A stretch of DNA of 64,000 nt from Adiantum capillus-veneris (taxonomy: Eukaryota > Streptophyta > Polypodiopsida > Polypodiales > Pteridaceae). The notes below the pieces were generated by a model. It had not been told where the DNA came from. It did no database searches and saw only the letters and a list, made by a program, of their open reading frames with translations. The DNA lies in NCBI GenBank assembly GCA_014529385.2, contig CM043953.1:96413342-96477341 (forward strand). The letters are read 5' to 3'. The number at the start of each line of letters is the position of its first letter. The first letter of the stretch is position 1. Positions 23,901 to 36,134 of this stretch are shown piece after piece. The translations under genes and the position numbers were made by a program.

Positions 23901-25190
23901 GCTCCCACTTGTCGTATGACTACTGTTCGTTTTCTATGTGCATTGGCAGCTCATTTTTGTTGGGATGTACATCAATCAGACATTGTTAGTGCTTTCTTGA
24001 ATGGTGACATATTTGAGGAAGTTTATGTAATGCAGCCTCGCGGTTTTGTCATAAAAGGACAAGAGGACAAAGTGTGCAAATGTAACAAGGCTTTGTGTGG
24101 GTTGAAGCAATCTCCTCGTGCTTGGTATGAGAAAGCTGACACTCATTTGGTCAAACAAGGCTTTTGTAACAGTCCAACAGAAAGCACATTGTATGTAAAG
24201 CATGAGGGTGATGTATTTCTCATCGTGGTTCTTTATGTTGATGATTTGCTGATCACTAGACCAAATGAGAGACATATTTCTGAATTTAAGGCTGATTTGA
24301 ATGCTACTTTCAAGATGAAAGATTTGGGGCTGTTGCATCATTACTTGGGTATACAGTTTAAGCAGTGTGATGGTGGTATTGCCTTTTGTCAGAAAAGTTA
24401 CATAGAGACATTGCTATGTAAGTTTGGACTTGAGGATTGCAAACCTATTGCCACTCCCATGGAAATAGGTTTGAAGTTGAGTCTACATGATGCTGGCGAT
24501 CCTGCTGATGTCACTCTTTACCAAACTGCTCTTGGCTACCTCATTTATGTATGCAACACGAGGCCGGATATTCAGTTTGGAGTCTCACAGGTCAGCAGAT
24601 TTATGCATAGCCCAGGGTCTAAGCATTGGCAGGCTGTCAAGAGGAGTTTCCTTTATCTTAGTGGCACTTTACATCTTGGCTTGTTTTATCCCAAGGGGGG
24701 ATCATTGCCGCCAGACTTACATGCTTTTTCGTACTCAGATTGGGCTGGTTGTTTTGACACACAAGTGTCCACAAGTGGTTTTTGTTTCATGCTTGGCAGC
24801 TCATGTATATCATGGTTGAGCAAGAAGCAACCTACTGTGGCCACTTCGAGTTGTGAGGCTGAGTACAGGGCAATCTTCACAGCTACGGTTGAGTGTGTAT
24901 GGGTCAGACGCCTTATGGCTGATTTGGGTGTTGGACAAGACACTACCAACACTATCTACACTGACAGCCAGAGCGAATTGACAGTTGCGAGGAACCCAGT
25001 TTTTCATGCTCGCACAAAGCACATTGAGGTGCATTACCACTATGTCAGGGAGAGGCTCTCAGCAGGAGAGATCAGCTTTGATTATGTGCCAACACAAGAC
25101 AACCTTGCAGATATTTTCACAAAGGAATTGTCTCATGAGAAGCTTGAAGCTTTCCACAAAGCTTTGGGCTTACTCCCCTTTGTGGACTGA
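20919..25190 (+). pseudogene. Copia B gag-pol with four in-frame stops
   Basis: One frame runs from an ATG at 20919 to the TGA at 25188-25190 (1,423 codons). It has internal stops at 21039 (TAG, likely from TGG), 21291 (TAA, likely from CAA), 21975 (TGA) and 22554 (TAG). Domains in order: gag with zinc knuckle (near 21750), retropepsin FDSGATNH, GAG-pre-integrase, integrase (HSDVCGPM, SDRGGEY, NGVAERKNR), RT (YVDD near 24236) and RNase H. The first RNase H aspartate seems changed to Tyr (YSDWAG, near 24735). The 22554 TAG falls between the zinc domain and the integrase core, at the same codon as in copia A. Apart from the stops, the frame has no shift over 4.2 kb. Confidence 0.92.
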
Positions 25191-25265
25191 TCCTGTCCTC
25201 AAGGCATGGCACTTCCCTTTACTCATGTGCCAGCTCTCGTTCACCGCATCACTCCAGGGGGGATT

Positions 25266-25492
25266 TGTTACCATATACATGTGGTAGTGATGTGTGTGAA
25301 CACACTAGGACCGTCGAGGCATTTTTTCCCTCTTTAGGAGGTTTTTTCCCCCGTGCATTGTATATACGCCCATCACTCTAGGGCTATCTATCTTTCCATT
25401 GCACACTAAGTAATACACTCTCTATTGTGTGCCTTGAGATTCCTTCGTCTTGTCCAAGCTATGTGTGTTTCTCTGCAACCCTAATTCCAACT
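25266..25492 (+). repeat. Copia B 3' LTR and preceding polypurine tract
   Basis: 227 bp, preceded by aggggggat (25256-25264) as polypurine tract. The last base is T instead of the A found in the 5' LTR. Confidence 0.9.
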
Positions 25493-25647
25493 GCTTTTGG
25501 TATCCAAATTTGCCTGACTCCTTGCATGCTACTTGTAGCATTTTTTTGTCGAGGGGATGGATAAGATTTTTTTCGTGGATTGGTCCTCTGATTGCACCTT
25601 TTCCATTCCTCTTTGCTTGGTGCAATGGGAAAAATGAGTTTCCCTCC

Positions 25648-26000
25648 TTAAAGTGATAGCTTTAGCTGATTTGTATCCCAATCTGGTAATGCTTTGTATG
25701 TTCGCATCCAAGGAATACCAAGAATCATAGTCTCTCTCATGTGTTCATCTGGCAAGCATACAAAATGATTCGGACATGAGCATTCATGTACTACCACATT
25801 CAGGTTGACCACTCCCAATGTTGAATTTGGATTCTTGTTGCATCCTTTGATTGTCGTTATTCCTATGGTCAGTCAATGCTTGACTTGTTGCTTTCTTGTA
25901 TGTGGAATAAGTGACTGCATTCACTCTAGCTCTTGTGTCTACCAAAGCATTGGTGCTATGATTATTGAGTTGTACTTTGATGCGCATATCCATTCTATCC
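25648..26000 (-). pseudogene. Second retropepsin-like domain, downstream of Gypsy-2 integrase
   Basis: On the minus strand, starting near 25993, a frame reads IKVQLNNHSTNALVDTRA and then a loop rich in Asn. The Asp of the DTR triplet is at 25937-25939, where an active protease would have DTG. After one frameshift near 25850, it continues with a beta-rich stretch and ILGIPWM (about 25705-25725), the C-terminal signature of gypsy-type proteases, to a TAA at 25648. This lies after the integrase C-terminus, whose frame ends at 25939. Gypsy-2 already has a protease in the normal place (DSGA near 37340). It could be an extra protease of this lineage, a fused fragment of another element, or a captured host retropepsin-like domain. 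Confidence 0.6.
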
Positions 26001-27090
26001 AGTCGTCATCTGTTGAAACTGCATCTTTAGGTAATTCCAATTGTCGATCATCTATTTCCAAAGTGTTGATGGGAATCGATAGCTTTTGATTCTTGAGAGC
26101 AGGTTTACGCTTGAGTACCCAAAGTCTAGCGTCCTCTTGGGCTTCATCAATAACCTGTTGTCGCTTCATCTTTCTTAGTTTGGTTGCATGCATTCTCTCT
26201 AGCAATTCATTGGTTAGTGGAAAATTGTATTTTTTTAAACGACATCCACTAATCCAATTAGCCATTGGTTCACCATCTAAGTTTGATAATTTTACTGCTC
26301 CACTTGGAGATACATCTTCAATGATAAATGGTCCATGTCCCTTTTTCTTAAACTTGGGAATGTGTTGCTTAAGGGAATAGACTAGAACTACGTCTCCTTT
26401 CTTGAAAATTTTGGTGATTAAGTGGGAATAAAAAAACTGTTTTTGTTTCCGCTTTTGTGCATAGATATGAGCTATATCAGTTAGCCTTTACTCGTCTAGC
26501 TTCTCCAACTCTTCAAGTCTTTCTGACAATTCATGCCCAGTCCACTCGAGAGTTTGTGATACCCTTAAGGTCAGCAATAGAAATTCTATTGGCAGTATGG
26601 CATCAAGACCATAAACAAGGTTAAAGGGTGTAGCATTTAAAGCCATTTTGAATGAGACTCAATAAGCCCATAGAGCAACATTGAGATTCATTTCCCAATC
26701 GGTCCTTCCTGAAGTAACCACTTTGTTCAGTACCGAGCTAAGAATTTTATTCGTATGCTCATATTGTTCGTTTGCTTGTGGGTGATAGGGAGCTGATTTG
26801 TTATGGATAACCATAAACTCATTAAGCACATACTCTATTACCTCGTTGATGAAACGAGTTCCCCAATCACTAACAATCTCTATTGGCAGTCCATACCTTA
26901 CAAATACATACTCATATAAGAATGCAGCAATGGTTCTAGCATCATTCTTTTGAGTCTCTTTAGCTTCGGCCCATTTGGTTAAATAGTCCGTAGCTACAAT
27001 GATATATTGAGCTTGGGTTCTATAACCAAGTGGCTGTATCCACGGAGAAAAAATAGGCATCTGGTAGATCATCATCTACCCCTTTAGGTG
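25939..27090 (-). pseudogene. Gypsy-2 integrase, catalytic core and C-terminus
   Basis: Minus-strand segments at 26659-27075 and 25939-26265 and the sequence between carry an integrase core (IVATDYLTKWAEAK, then SDWGTRF, then a Glu in the EHTNK stretch) and the long C-terminal region with KGDVVLVYS- and GPFIIEDV-like strands. The N-terminal HHCC zinc domain and the WG-DFIGP strand with the first catalytic Asp are missing. The text passes from the end of RNase H straight into a strand before IVATDY near 27060. A stop follows the ALWAY segment at 26659. No activity is expected. Confidence 0.8.
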
Positions 27091-29261
27091 ATTCCCCCGA
27101 AACAATCCTGGAAAAATGATCTACTCGTTGATGTGTAATGCCTTTTTTAACAACCACAGTGAAATCAAATTAGAGAAGAATGATGAACCATCTCACTATT
27201 CTCCCTGTGCTACATGGTTTGTTGACCAAATATAACAAAGTTTGGTGGTCCTCAAAGAACACAAACTTGTTGACCAATAGGTAATGTCTATACTTTTTAA
27301 CGGCATAGATCATTCCTAGGCCTTCTCTTTCAATGGTGGTGTAATTGTTTTCTGCCATAAATAGTTGTCAGCTAGCATAAGAAATAGGAAAGTCAATTTT
27401 CCCATCTCTAGCATGGTTGGGCTAGTATACAACCAATAGAAAAATTTGAGGCATCTACGTGTACGTGGAATACCTTATCCCAATCGGGTACTTTCAATAT
27501 TGGAGATGAGGTGAGAGCTTGCTTAAGCTTCATGAAGGATTCTTCACATGCCTCTGTCCATTCAAAGTGTGTAATCAAGCTATACATGGGTTTTGCAATT
27601 ATAGTATACATGTAGATAAACCGTCGGTAATATCCACAATACCCCTTTAACTGTTGTTGGTCTAGGCAAATCAGCGATGGCATGAATCTTTTCAATATCG
27701 GTAGCAATGCCATTTTTAGACACTATATGTCCAAGAATTTTCCCTTGTCTTCCCATGAATGTGCACTTTTCATGGTTTAAGCAAATCGTGTAAAGTCTAC
27801 ATTTCTCGAATACCTTTTTGAGGTGTTCAAAATTATCAGCTTGGATTGACAAATGTACACATAAATCATCCATGTATACCTCCAAGAATTTCCGAAGATA
27901 CTCTTTGCAAGCATGGCTCATCAATCTTTGAAATGTGGCTAGAGCATTAGTTAACCCAAACGGCATAACCCGATAGTAGGCAAATATATCCCATTCTGTT
28001 GCAAAATCAGTTTTGTGCTGATCTTTTGGGTCAACCAAAAGTTGATTGTATCCCAAAAAACCATCTAGGAAGCTGTAAGCTTCTTTTCTTGCCATTCGTT
28101 CTAAAACGTGCTCAGTTATTGGAAGAGGGAAGTTGTCTCTAATGGTAGCTGCATTCACTTTTTTGAGATTAACGCACACTCGTAATTTCCCATTCTTCTT
28201 AGGTACTACCACAATTGGGGACACCCAATCAGTGTGTTCAATTTCGTAAATGAATTCAGCTTCCTTTAGTTTTTCAATCTCTTCTTTGATCTTCCTGGCA
28301 AATGTTTCGTTATAAGTGTATGGTCTCTGTCTACTTGGTTTCGCATCATCTCTCATGGGTATAGTATGTTGATAGATTTCTTGATCAACACCCTTGAGAT
28401 CCTTGTAAGACCAAGCAAAGATATACCGGTATTCCTTTAACAAACTTAACAAAAGCTTTTCTTCTTCTTCTGTTAGATCATTTGCAATGTAGGCCGGTCT
28501 AGGCTCTTCTCCTGGTTCAGCCAAGTCTACCCTTTTAGTGTTTTCAGGTCCTTCGTAAGACTCGCCTTGTTTCCATAGTTCCCTAACAGGTTGCTCGATT
28601 ATGATTTTCCAATCTTGGAGAGTATACTTTGTGTAATGGGATGGAACATGCATTATATCCTTCCCATCCTCTTCTGTGGTTTCCATTTCGGTGGTGTATA
28701 TCTCCTTTATATCTTTTTTCAACTCTTGATATTTCTTTTTCCGCTCTACTCTGGTCATGAGTGGTTTTTTATCCTGATGTTCTTCTTGAATACCCTTCCT
28801 TGTTTTCCTCGATGTCTGAGACATTTTTGAGTCTCCGTTTGAAGGATATCTGCTAGTTATTTTGTCCTTGACACAATCATTAGCATCTATCTGCATCAGG
28901 AATTGTGTTTTACTAGAGACTGATGGCATAGGTCGTGCTTTCACAATTTTAGTGTCCCTCTTTCTTCTATACCATTTTTGTCGTCTTGATTTCTAGTTTG
29001 GAAAGTCAAAAAACTTTTCCTCCCTTCCCCTTAAGAGTAGTTGAGCTCTCGTGTGTTCTTTTTCGGATCCTGCATCTTCGGAGGTAGCCAAGTGATCATC
29101 CAACTCATCGGTTGCATCGTAATAGAGGTCAAAAAAGACTTGTTGAGCTTTCATCACGTCCTTTGTTTCCTCATCCTTGTTTTCAATGTTAAGGACTAAC
29201 ATCATTTGGATGCGAATTATGTTGTAGCCATCCTCATGGCAAATTGAGTAGGTATAGACGT
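27091..29261 (-). pseudogene. Gypsy-2 reverse transcriptase and RNase H
   Basis: The main minus-strand frame 28944-27580 holds a charged linker, then RT: RQRPYTYNE, WVSPIVVVPKKNGKLR, FLDGFLGYNQ and VYMDDL, with the catalytic pair within 27865-27876. Upstream the same frame continues to 29261 through a TAG at 28993-28995, and is cut there by the gag-only element. RT ends in a shifted frame (27713-27408), which also starts RNase H (HVDASN). RNase H continues in a third frame at 27358-27170 (ERE, EDHQTL). At least two frameshifts and one TAG break it. Confidence 0.88.
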
Positions 29262-30871
29262 TGATAGCCGTTTTTTGGCTCTCCGTAATTGCCATAGTAA
29301 GTTACTCCACCCTACCAAATTCACCCAAACGCTATGGCTATCCCTACCATTTCACTGTACATAGGCGCGTGTGAGTTAGAGGACTTTTCCCATATCTTCT
29401 TAAAACCCTCAATTAGCTAGTCACTGTGCTAGTTGAGCCAAAAAAATAAAAATAAATTAAAAAAAGTATATTATGGCCTCTTTGTGTGTAAATATTTCAT
29501 TGTATATATGGCCTAAATATAGGGATTTTTTATAATTATTTTGGTATTTTATTTAAATATTTCTACTTAGGTGTGTGTTTTATTAAACCTATGTACACCT
29601 TCTTTCATCCTCTTACACCATAAGTATATTTTTTGCCAATATGTACATACTCTAACCTTATATTTTTCCTTTATACAAATCACTCCCACATTTTCACCCT
29701 CACCCTCGTGAAAACAAAAAATTGATTTCTACTCATTGGTCACGTTTATTATATTATTTACTTGCATACCTTTTCCTCTTTCACCCAAAATAATTCAAAG
29801 AGGGACCATATCATATGATTACAATATGTTTCATATCCATAACTCCTCCATACTTTTATTATTATTTTTACTCATTATTCTAACACCATGTACTCATTGA
29901 GCTAAAGTCCATGAAAAGTCCATACACTAGTTCCACCATGTATATATTTCTTTATTCACCAATAATCCTCCTCCATGCATGGGTCAAGGGTAATTTGGAT
30001 GCTTTTTATTATAATATGACAAAGGAGGGGCTCACTCTTGGATGCATTGTACAAATTCAACAAAGGAGGGGTCCACTAAAAGACTTTTGCAGGCATAAAA
30101 AACAGGCTTTTTGGTGAGAATTTTGGCACCTATCTCCACTCCGAATTTGGAGCGGTGATCAAATAAGAAAATGTATCCCACACTCTGAATAATCACCTCA
30201 AATTTTTTCATTATTTTTGGAGCTACCAGCGGTGAGCTATGATTTTTTGAGTGGACCCCAGTCTGCCCACTTTTCTCACAAGTAGCCCTTAGTCTTCTCT
30301 CACCCTTCCACACACCTACTCACTCTTGCACATCCCTCCCTCTCCTTCCCTCACTCAAACCTCAAATTTCCATGGCTTCTCCCACGCTCTTCACCATTAC
30401 CCTTCTCTCTCATCCCTATAGTTCTTTTATGAACCTCTACATACATACACCCTCTCCATGTCTCTCTCTATTGCTTCTATGTTACAATTTCATTTACCTC
30501 TCCTAAAAATATCTAAAATTCAGCATCTTAACCATGATAAATTCTGAAAATTGAGGATTTTTCATCAACAAATCCTCTTTTCATCGTGGTGGTCAACCGT
30601 AGCGGCGGCGTAAAGAAGCGAAGAAGAAGAAGAAGATCAACGGTCATTTTTTCCACAATCTACACAAGGGTGAGTTCAAGCTTCTTCAAAGCTTCACCAT
30701 CTCAATGATTCTCTTTTAATTCACCCCTCTTCCTTCATCAAATCAACTCACTCTACCCATTGTAAATGTAACATTAACTTTCTAGTGATTACTAACCACT
30801 AACATACTAACACAAAATAGCCTTTGACCTAACCATAAAAGACACCTCGCCTCAAGACATGTGTATAGTAA

Positions 30872-30915
<44 letters not shown>

Positions 30916-31935
30916 TTACTTACTTTCACCTTATCTACCATCAATAATGCTCTCTTTTGAGCCCACACCCATGACTCAAGCAGACAAAGAAGGCCCGCAA
31001 TGTTTTGATATTCAAAAAAATCATAATCCTGATTTGTTAGCTTGTAAATTAGGATTTCCAATAGTCTTTATGAGGGGTCTCCAACCTATAAATAGACCCC
31101 TCTCCTTCTTGTAAAAGAACCTCCAACATCTCACATAGCACCCCAACACTCTATGCGTGAGGAGAGACTTAGGTGTAGCAACCACTTGTGAGCTTCACTC
31201 TTGGTGTGAGAGAAGCCTTCAAGCTACACATTGCAAGTGAGAGAGCGTGAGTTCCACAAATCTCAAAACCACTATTGCACATGCTCCTTCATCATCAATA
31301 AATTGAGGTTTGGTGCATCAAAGGCGTGATTCGGCGTTCAAATCTTCGTCCTTCCATTTGTGCAATACGGTTTGGTGAATTCAAGGTGACTTGTGTATTT
31401 TGAGTTTTTATCGGTTGATCTTGATTTTAGAAAGTGTTTTAATGTGTTTTTCATTGCCAGTTTTGTGTCCATTGTAAGAGGGTATTGTGGTGAGAGGTCT
31501 CCCACACCCTAAGACAGTGTGTGTGTGTGTTTTGGCAATGATTAGCAATCACTAAGCATTGAGTGAGTTTTGTACAAGTTCTACGATAGCATCATAACAA
31601 ACCATCTCCATTTGCAAGTCACAAATAAGGTATTACGCAAGATCCTTTCCTCTCTCTCTTCCCTTTTCTCTAGCTCTCTCTGGTCCATTTCATGTGTGTC
31701 TTGGTGTGAGGTTGCTTGTGTGTGTTGTGTGGTGCATCTTCTTGGTTGTGCCAAAATCTCTCTTGCGTCCTAGTTCGCATACCATAACTAGGTGGTGCCC
31801 CTATCTTGTTTGGGTTTGGCTGTGGGTTTATTGTTGTGTTGTGCTTGTGGTTGCCCCAGCCCCAATTGAGCAGCACGGGAGCCTTGAGGGGTGTTTAGAG
31901 GTCGCCTCTCTTGTTGCCCGCCCCGGACCGCCTCA
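29262..31935 (+). repeat. 5' LTR of gag-only element
   Basis: Starts TGATAGCC and ends CCTCA. It contains a CT microsatellite (30872-30915) and a TATA-like CTATAAATAG at 31087-31096. It retains a 374-bp segment (31217-31590) that the 3' LTR has lost. Short open frames within it (for example 29911-30117) recur in both LTRs but look noncoding. Confidence 0.85.
30872..30915. repeat. (CT)n microsatellite in 5' LTR
   Basis: About 22 CT units with one interruption. The matching tract in the 3' LTR (36081-36132) is longer and uninterrupted. Confidence 0.95.
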
Positions 31936-32230
31936 ATTTTGGTGCCCCCACTGAGGAACGATTGTGTGCTTAGTGTTGTTGTATTGCATGAATGCTTGAA
32001 TTTCAGCATAATCAAGTAGATTTTATGAATCATGAAAACCGACCGAGTTTAATTTCAAGGAAACAAAAATTGATCTAGAATATGGTTCGGATTATGCATA
32101 ACATAAGAAAGGAAAAAAACATTTTCACATAAAAGTCTAGAATTCATGTTGAAAGACCTTTTAAAACTTTGTGTAGTTAGTTGATGATTGTTTGGAACTA
32201 ATCTTTGTGTGGTTCTAGCATTGAGAGACT
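31936..32230 (+). other. Leader of gag-only element
   Basis: Noncoding leader between LTR and ATG. A TGGTGCCCCCACTGAGG stretch at 31940-31956 is in the right place for a primer binding site, but I cannot assign the tRNA. Confidence 0.4.
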
Positions 32231-34348
32231 ATGACATGCTATACCTTTGATGATATCCCAATCTTCTTCGGAAATCCAGAAGAAGATGTTGATGATTTTC
32301 TTGCTGATTTTAGAATGGTTTATCATATCCTTGGTAAAAGGGATGACATTGAAAAAGGGGATTTTCTATTGCTATTCCTTAAAGGCAACGCTGAGCAATG
32401 GTTTTGGAGTATGTCTTCTCAGATTGAAGATGGATATACCCAAATTTCCAAAGCTTTGAAGGCCAGATTCTCTAAAGTTCCAACAACGGAGAAAGCATGG
32501 GCTTCACTACGAAGACCTCAACAACATGGTGAAGACTACTATGCTTATGAGGATATTTTTTCTCGTCAATGGGAAGGATGTGGATTTAGTTCTACATTTC
32601 CAGATTATGTAAAAATGGATCAATTTATTTCGCGTTTGTCTCCTTTCCTAAAGACTAAGGTTACTTGTAGTGGACCCTCTACCTTTGAAGAAGCGGTCAC
32701 TATTGCCCGAAGGAAGTTTCACAAGTACTTCTACATCAAAAATGGTTTCCATCATGCTGGAAGAACCAACCATCATGAAAGTGTTTCTATCAAGGAGTCA
32801 TCTCCTTTGCCATACTTGTCTCCTTCTACTCCGACAAATGTTGAAGAAATTACTTACATGCCAACTGATTATTCAAGTGCTAAAGTGTGTGGCCAAGATT
32901 CAAATGTGGAATCTCTTTCTTCTACCTTTATCACAAGCATGCAAAAATCGATACAAGATATCTCAAATGGCATTGATGATTCAATAATGGATACATCCAA
33001 CCTTTTGGCGGAGGATCAATTTCTAGTCCGAGCAGACGAATCTTTTGTGCAACATGACTCTATGGAGAATGAAGAACTTGAAGGTAACCTTGATCTTATG
33101 GAATGTTCTGAGAGTGTATCTTGTCTAAAAGAAGAGAGTGAAGAAGAAGATGAAATCATAGGTGGAGAGATCATAGACCACATTGATCATAAAGAGATGA
33201 TTGTGTACATGGAATGCCAACTCCAAAACAAAGTAGAAGAGTGTGAGTTGAATCCATGTGAGTATAATCTTCAAGAAGTGTTTGAGGATGTTGAAAAGCA
33301 TTGGTATGACCCATGTATGTTAAGCATAGAGGAACCTATCATGCAAGAAGCCAAATGTTTCACAAAATCAAACAGTATTCCATCAACCTTTGAGGTGGTA
33401 CAATGTGAGGAGTTACAACCTTGCCAAAGGGGGGGCTTAGAAAGGGATGAAGAACACGGGAGAGTAGTAAAAAATAAAATCATAAAAGGAAACTATCAGA
33501 AGGGTATCATTCTCTCCAATGGTGTTTTAGTGGGTGGCTCTTCATTCATGGGACAATCTCTTAGCAAGAAAATCCAAGCTTTTGAAGCCCCAATCATCTT
33601 CACATTGGGTTTCACCTCTTCAAAGTCAACTTCTCCTCTCTTCACATATACCTTTCATCGAGGGCACCATACCTTCTTAAGTGGAGGAGGACATGAATAC
33701 TTGGTGATGAACGGAGGTTTCCAAACCTTCTTCATTTGGTTCTTTGGTGTATGGAGGTCGCACATTGTGATGCTTCTGGTCTTCATCATAGATGAAAAAC
33801 TTGTTGATTGCTACATGTGGATATCTCATCAATCAGTACCAAAATCTATTCTCTTCCAATGTGATGGAAGCAATAGAAACCTTCGTCTATTATCTACTTA
33901 TGTGGTACACCATTTGCAATATCTTCCAATAGCAGTTGGAAGCATGGATCAAGCTTTCCTAAATCATGAAGATCATAGAAATTTTGACTTGATGAGCCTA
34001 CCCAGGTTGAATGAAATTTATGAGCTACAGTTCAGGAATTTGCTCATACAAGCTCTTGAAGATCGTAGCAGATACATCAACTTTACACAGGAGGAAGAGC
34101 AACCAATCTTTTATATCACATTCATAGTGATAGATGCAATGATGGACAACAATAAAATCTACAAGTCTCTTCAACCAAAATCATTAAGTGATTCCATACC
34201 ATACATCTCTCTTTGGGAAAGATATTTCAAGATCTTTGATCCTGGGGGGTGCTTATGGAAACTTTCTCGATGGAGGAGGTTTACTCTGTCACTTCATTTC
34301 ATCGTGCTATTGGCTCAAGAACCTTTCATATCACACAAGGTTTTTTAA
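32231..34348 (+). CDS. Gag-like protein with long novel C-terminal extension
   Basis: 705 codons from an ATG at 32231 to a TAA, with no internal stop. Residues about 1-180 are a retrotransposon gag capsid domain: a DIPIFFGNPEEDVDDFL start, an LKGNAEQWFWSM core and a HGEDYYAYEDIF stretch. Residues about 180-480 are low-homology, with an acidic cluster near 300-311 and Cys/Glu-rich segments. Residues about 499-520 form a hydrophobic, Phe/Trp/Val-rich stretch that could span or touch a membrane. The rest is mixed and unrecognised. There is no CCHC zinc knuckle. In LTR elements gag builds the particle that packages RNA. The extension of over 450 residues has no function I can name. The open frame contrasts with every other gag here except Gypsy-1 and copia D. 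Confidence 0.8.
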   Translation: MTCYTFDDIPIFFGNPEEDVDDFLADFRMVYHILGKRDDIEKGDFLLLFLKGNAEQWFWSMSSQIEDGYTQISKALKARFSKVPTTEKAWASLRRPQQHGEDYYAYEDIFSRQWEGCGFSSTFPDYVKMDQFISRLSPFLKTKVTCSGPSTFEEAVTIARRKFHKYFYIKNGFHHAGRTNHHESVSIKESSPLPYLSPSTPTNVEEITYMPTDYSSAKVCGQDSNVESLSSTFITSMQKSIQDISNGIDDSIMDTSNLLAEDQFLVRADESFVQHDSMENEELEGNLDLMECSESVSCLKEESEEEDEIIGGEIIDHIDHKEMIVYMECQLQNKVEECELNPCEYNLQEVFEDVEKHWYDPCMLSIEEPIMQEAKCFTKSNSIPSTFEVVQCEELQPCQRGGLERDEEHGRVVKNKIIKGNYQKGIILSNGVLVGGSSFMGQSLSKKIQAFEAPIIFTLGFTSSKSTSPLFTYTFHRGHHTFLSGGGHEYLVMNGGFQTFFIWFFGVWRSHIVMLLVFIIDEKLVDCYMWISHQSVPKSILFQCDGSNRNLRLLSTYVVHHLQYLPIAVGSMDQAFLNHEDHRNFDLMSLPRLNEIYELQFRNLLIQALEDRSRYINFTQEEEQPIFYITFIVIDAMMDNNKIYKSLQPKSLSDSIPYISLWERYFKIFDPGGCLWKLSRWRRFTLSLHFIVLLAQEPFISHKVF

Positions 34349-34450
34349 TCATACAACAAAGGTTCTACAAAGATGAGAGCAGACAAAGACAGACGTTACA
34401 CAATCTACATGTTGTATGATCGGATAAATGGTACATGACTGTACCATTAT

Positions 34451-34466
34451 CTAAGGGGGGAGCTAA
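34451..34466 (+). other. Polypurine tract of gag-only element
   Basis: Ctaaggggggagctaa directly before the 3' LTR start at 34467. Confidence 0.8.
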
Positions 34467-36078
34467 TGATAGCCGTTTTTCGTCTCTCCGTAATTGCCAT
34501 AGTAAGTTACTCCACCCTACCAAATTCACCCAAACGCTATGGCTATCCCTACCATTTCACTGTACATAGGCGTGTGTGAGTTAGGGGACTTTTCCCATAT
34601 CTTCCTAAAACCCTCAATTAGCTAGTCACTGGGCTAGTTGAGCCAAAAATAAAATAAAAATAAAAAAATAAAAGTATATTATGGCCTCTTTGTGTGTAAA
34701 TATTTCATTGTATATATGGCATAAATATAGGGATTTTTTATAATTATTTTGGTATTTTATTTAAATATTTCTACTTAGGTGTGTGTTTTATTAAACCTAT
34801 GTACACCTTCTTTCATCCTCTTAAACCATAAGTATATTTTTTGCCAATATGTACATACTCTAACCTTATATTTTTCCTTTATACAAATCACTCCCACATT
34901 TTCACCCTCACCCTCGTGAAAACAAAAAATTGATTTCTACTCATTGGTCACGTTTATTATATTATTTACTTGTATACCTTTTCCTCTGTCACCCAAAATA
35001 ATTCAAAGAGGGACCATATCATATGATTCCAATATCTTTCCATATCCATAACTCCTCCATACTTTTATTATTATTTTTACTCATTATTCTAACACCATGT
35101 ACTCATTGAGCTAAAGTCCATGAATAGTCCATACACTAGTCCCACCATGTATATATTTCTTTATTCACCAATAATCCTCCTCCATGCATGGGTCAAGGGC
35201 ACCTTGGATGCTTTGTATTATAATATGACAAAGGAGGGGCTCACTCTTGGATGCATTGTACAAATTCAACAAAGGAGGGGTCCACTAAAAGACTTTTGCA
35301 AGCATAAAAAACAGGCTTTTTGGTGAGAATTTTGGCACCTATCTCCACTCCGAATTTGGAGCGGTGGTCAAAAGAGAAAATGTAGCCCATGCTTTGAATA
35401 ATCACCTCAAAGTTTTTCATGATTTTTGGAGCTACCAGCGGTGAGCTATGATTTTTTGAGTGGACCCCAGTCTGCCCACTTTTCTCACAAGTAGCCCTTA
35501 GTCTTCTCTCACCCTTCCACACACCTACTCACTCTTACACATCCCTCCCTCTCCTTCCCTCACTCAAACCTGCAATTTCCATGGCTTCTCCCACTCTCTT
35601 CACCATTACCCTTCTCTCTCATCCCTATAGTTCTTTTATGAACCTCTACATACATACACCCTCTCCATGTCTCTCTCTATTGCTTCTATGTTACAATTTC
35701 ATTTACCTCTCCTAAAAATATCTAAAATTCAGCATCTTAACCATGATAACTTCTGAAAATTGAGGATTTTTCATCAACAAATCCTCTTTTCATCGTGGTG
35801 GTCAACCGTAGCGGCGGCGTAAAGAAGCGAAGAAGAAGAAGAAGACCAACGGTCATTTTTTCCACAATCTACACAAGGGTGAGTTCAAGCTTCTTCAAAG
35901 CTTCACCATCTCAATGATTCTCTTTTAATTCACCCCTCTTCCTTCATCAAATCAACTCACTCTACCCATTGTAAATGTAACATTAACTTTCTAGTGATTA
36001 CTAACCACTAACATACTAACACAAAATAGCCTTTGACCTAACCATAAAAGACACCTCGCCTCAAGACATGTGTATAGT

Positions 36079-36134
<56 letters not shown>

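Larger units (their letters stand above)
20330..25492 (+). mobile_element. Copia B: full-length Ty1/copia element
   Basis: Two 227-bp LTRs bound a primer binding site, a gag-pol frame and a polypurine tract. The flanks acttt (20325-20329) and gcttt (25493-25497) differ at one base and are probably the 5-bp target-site duplication. By eye the LTRs differ at about 10 positions, so it is not a recent insertion. It lies in sequence that appears to be Gypsy-2. Confidence 0.9.

Noticed and set aside
29911-30117. Short frame present in both LTRs of the gag-only element (also 35120-35326)
   Set aside because: Its repetition follows from LTR duplication. Composition and length give no support for a gene.
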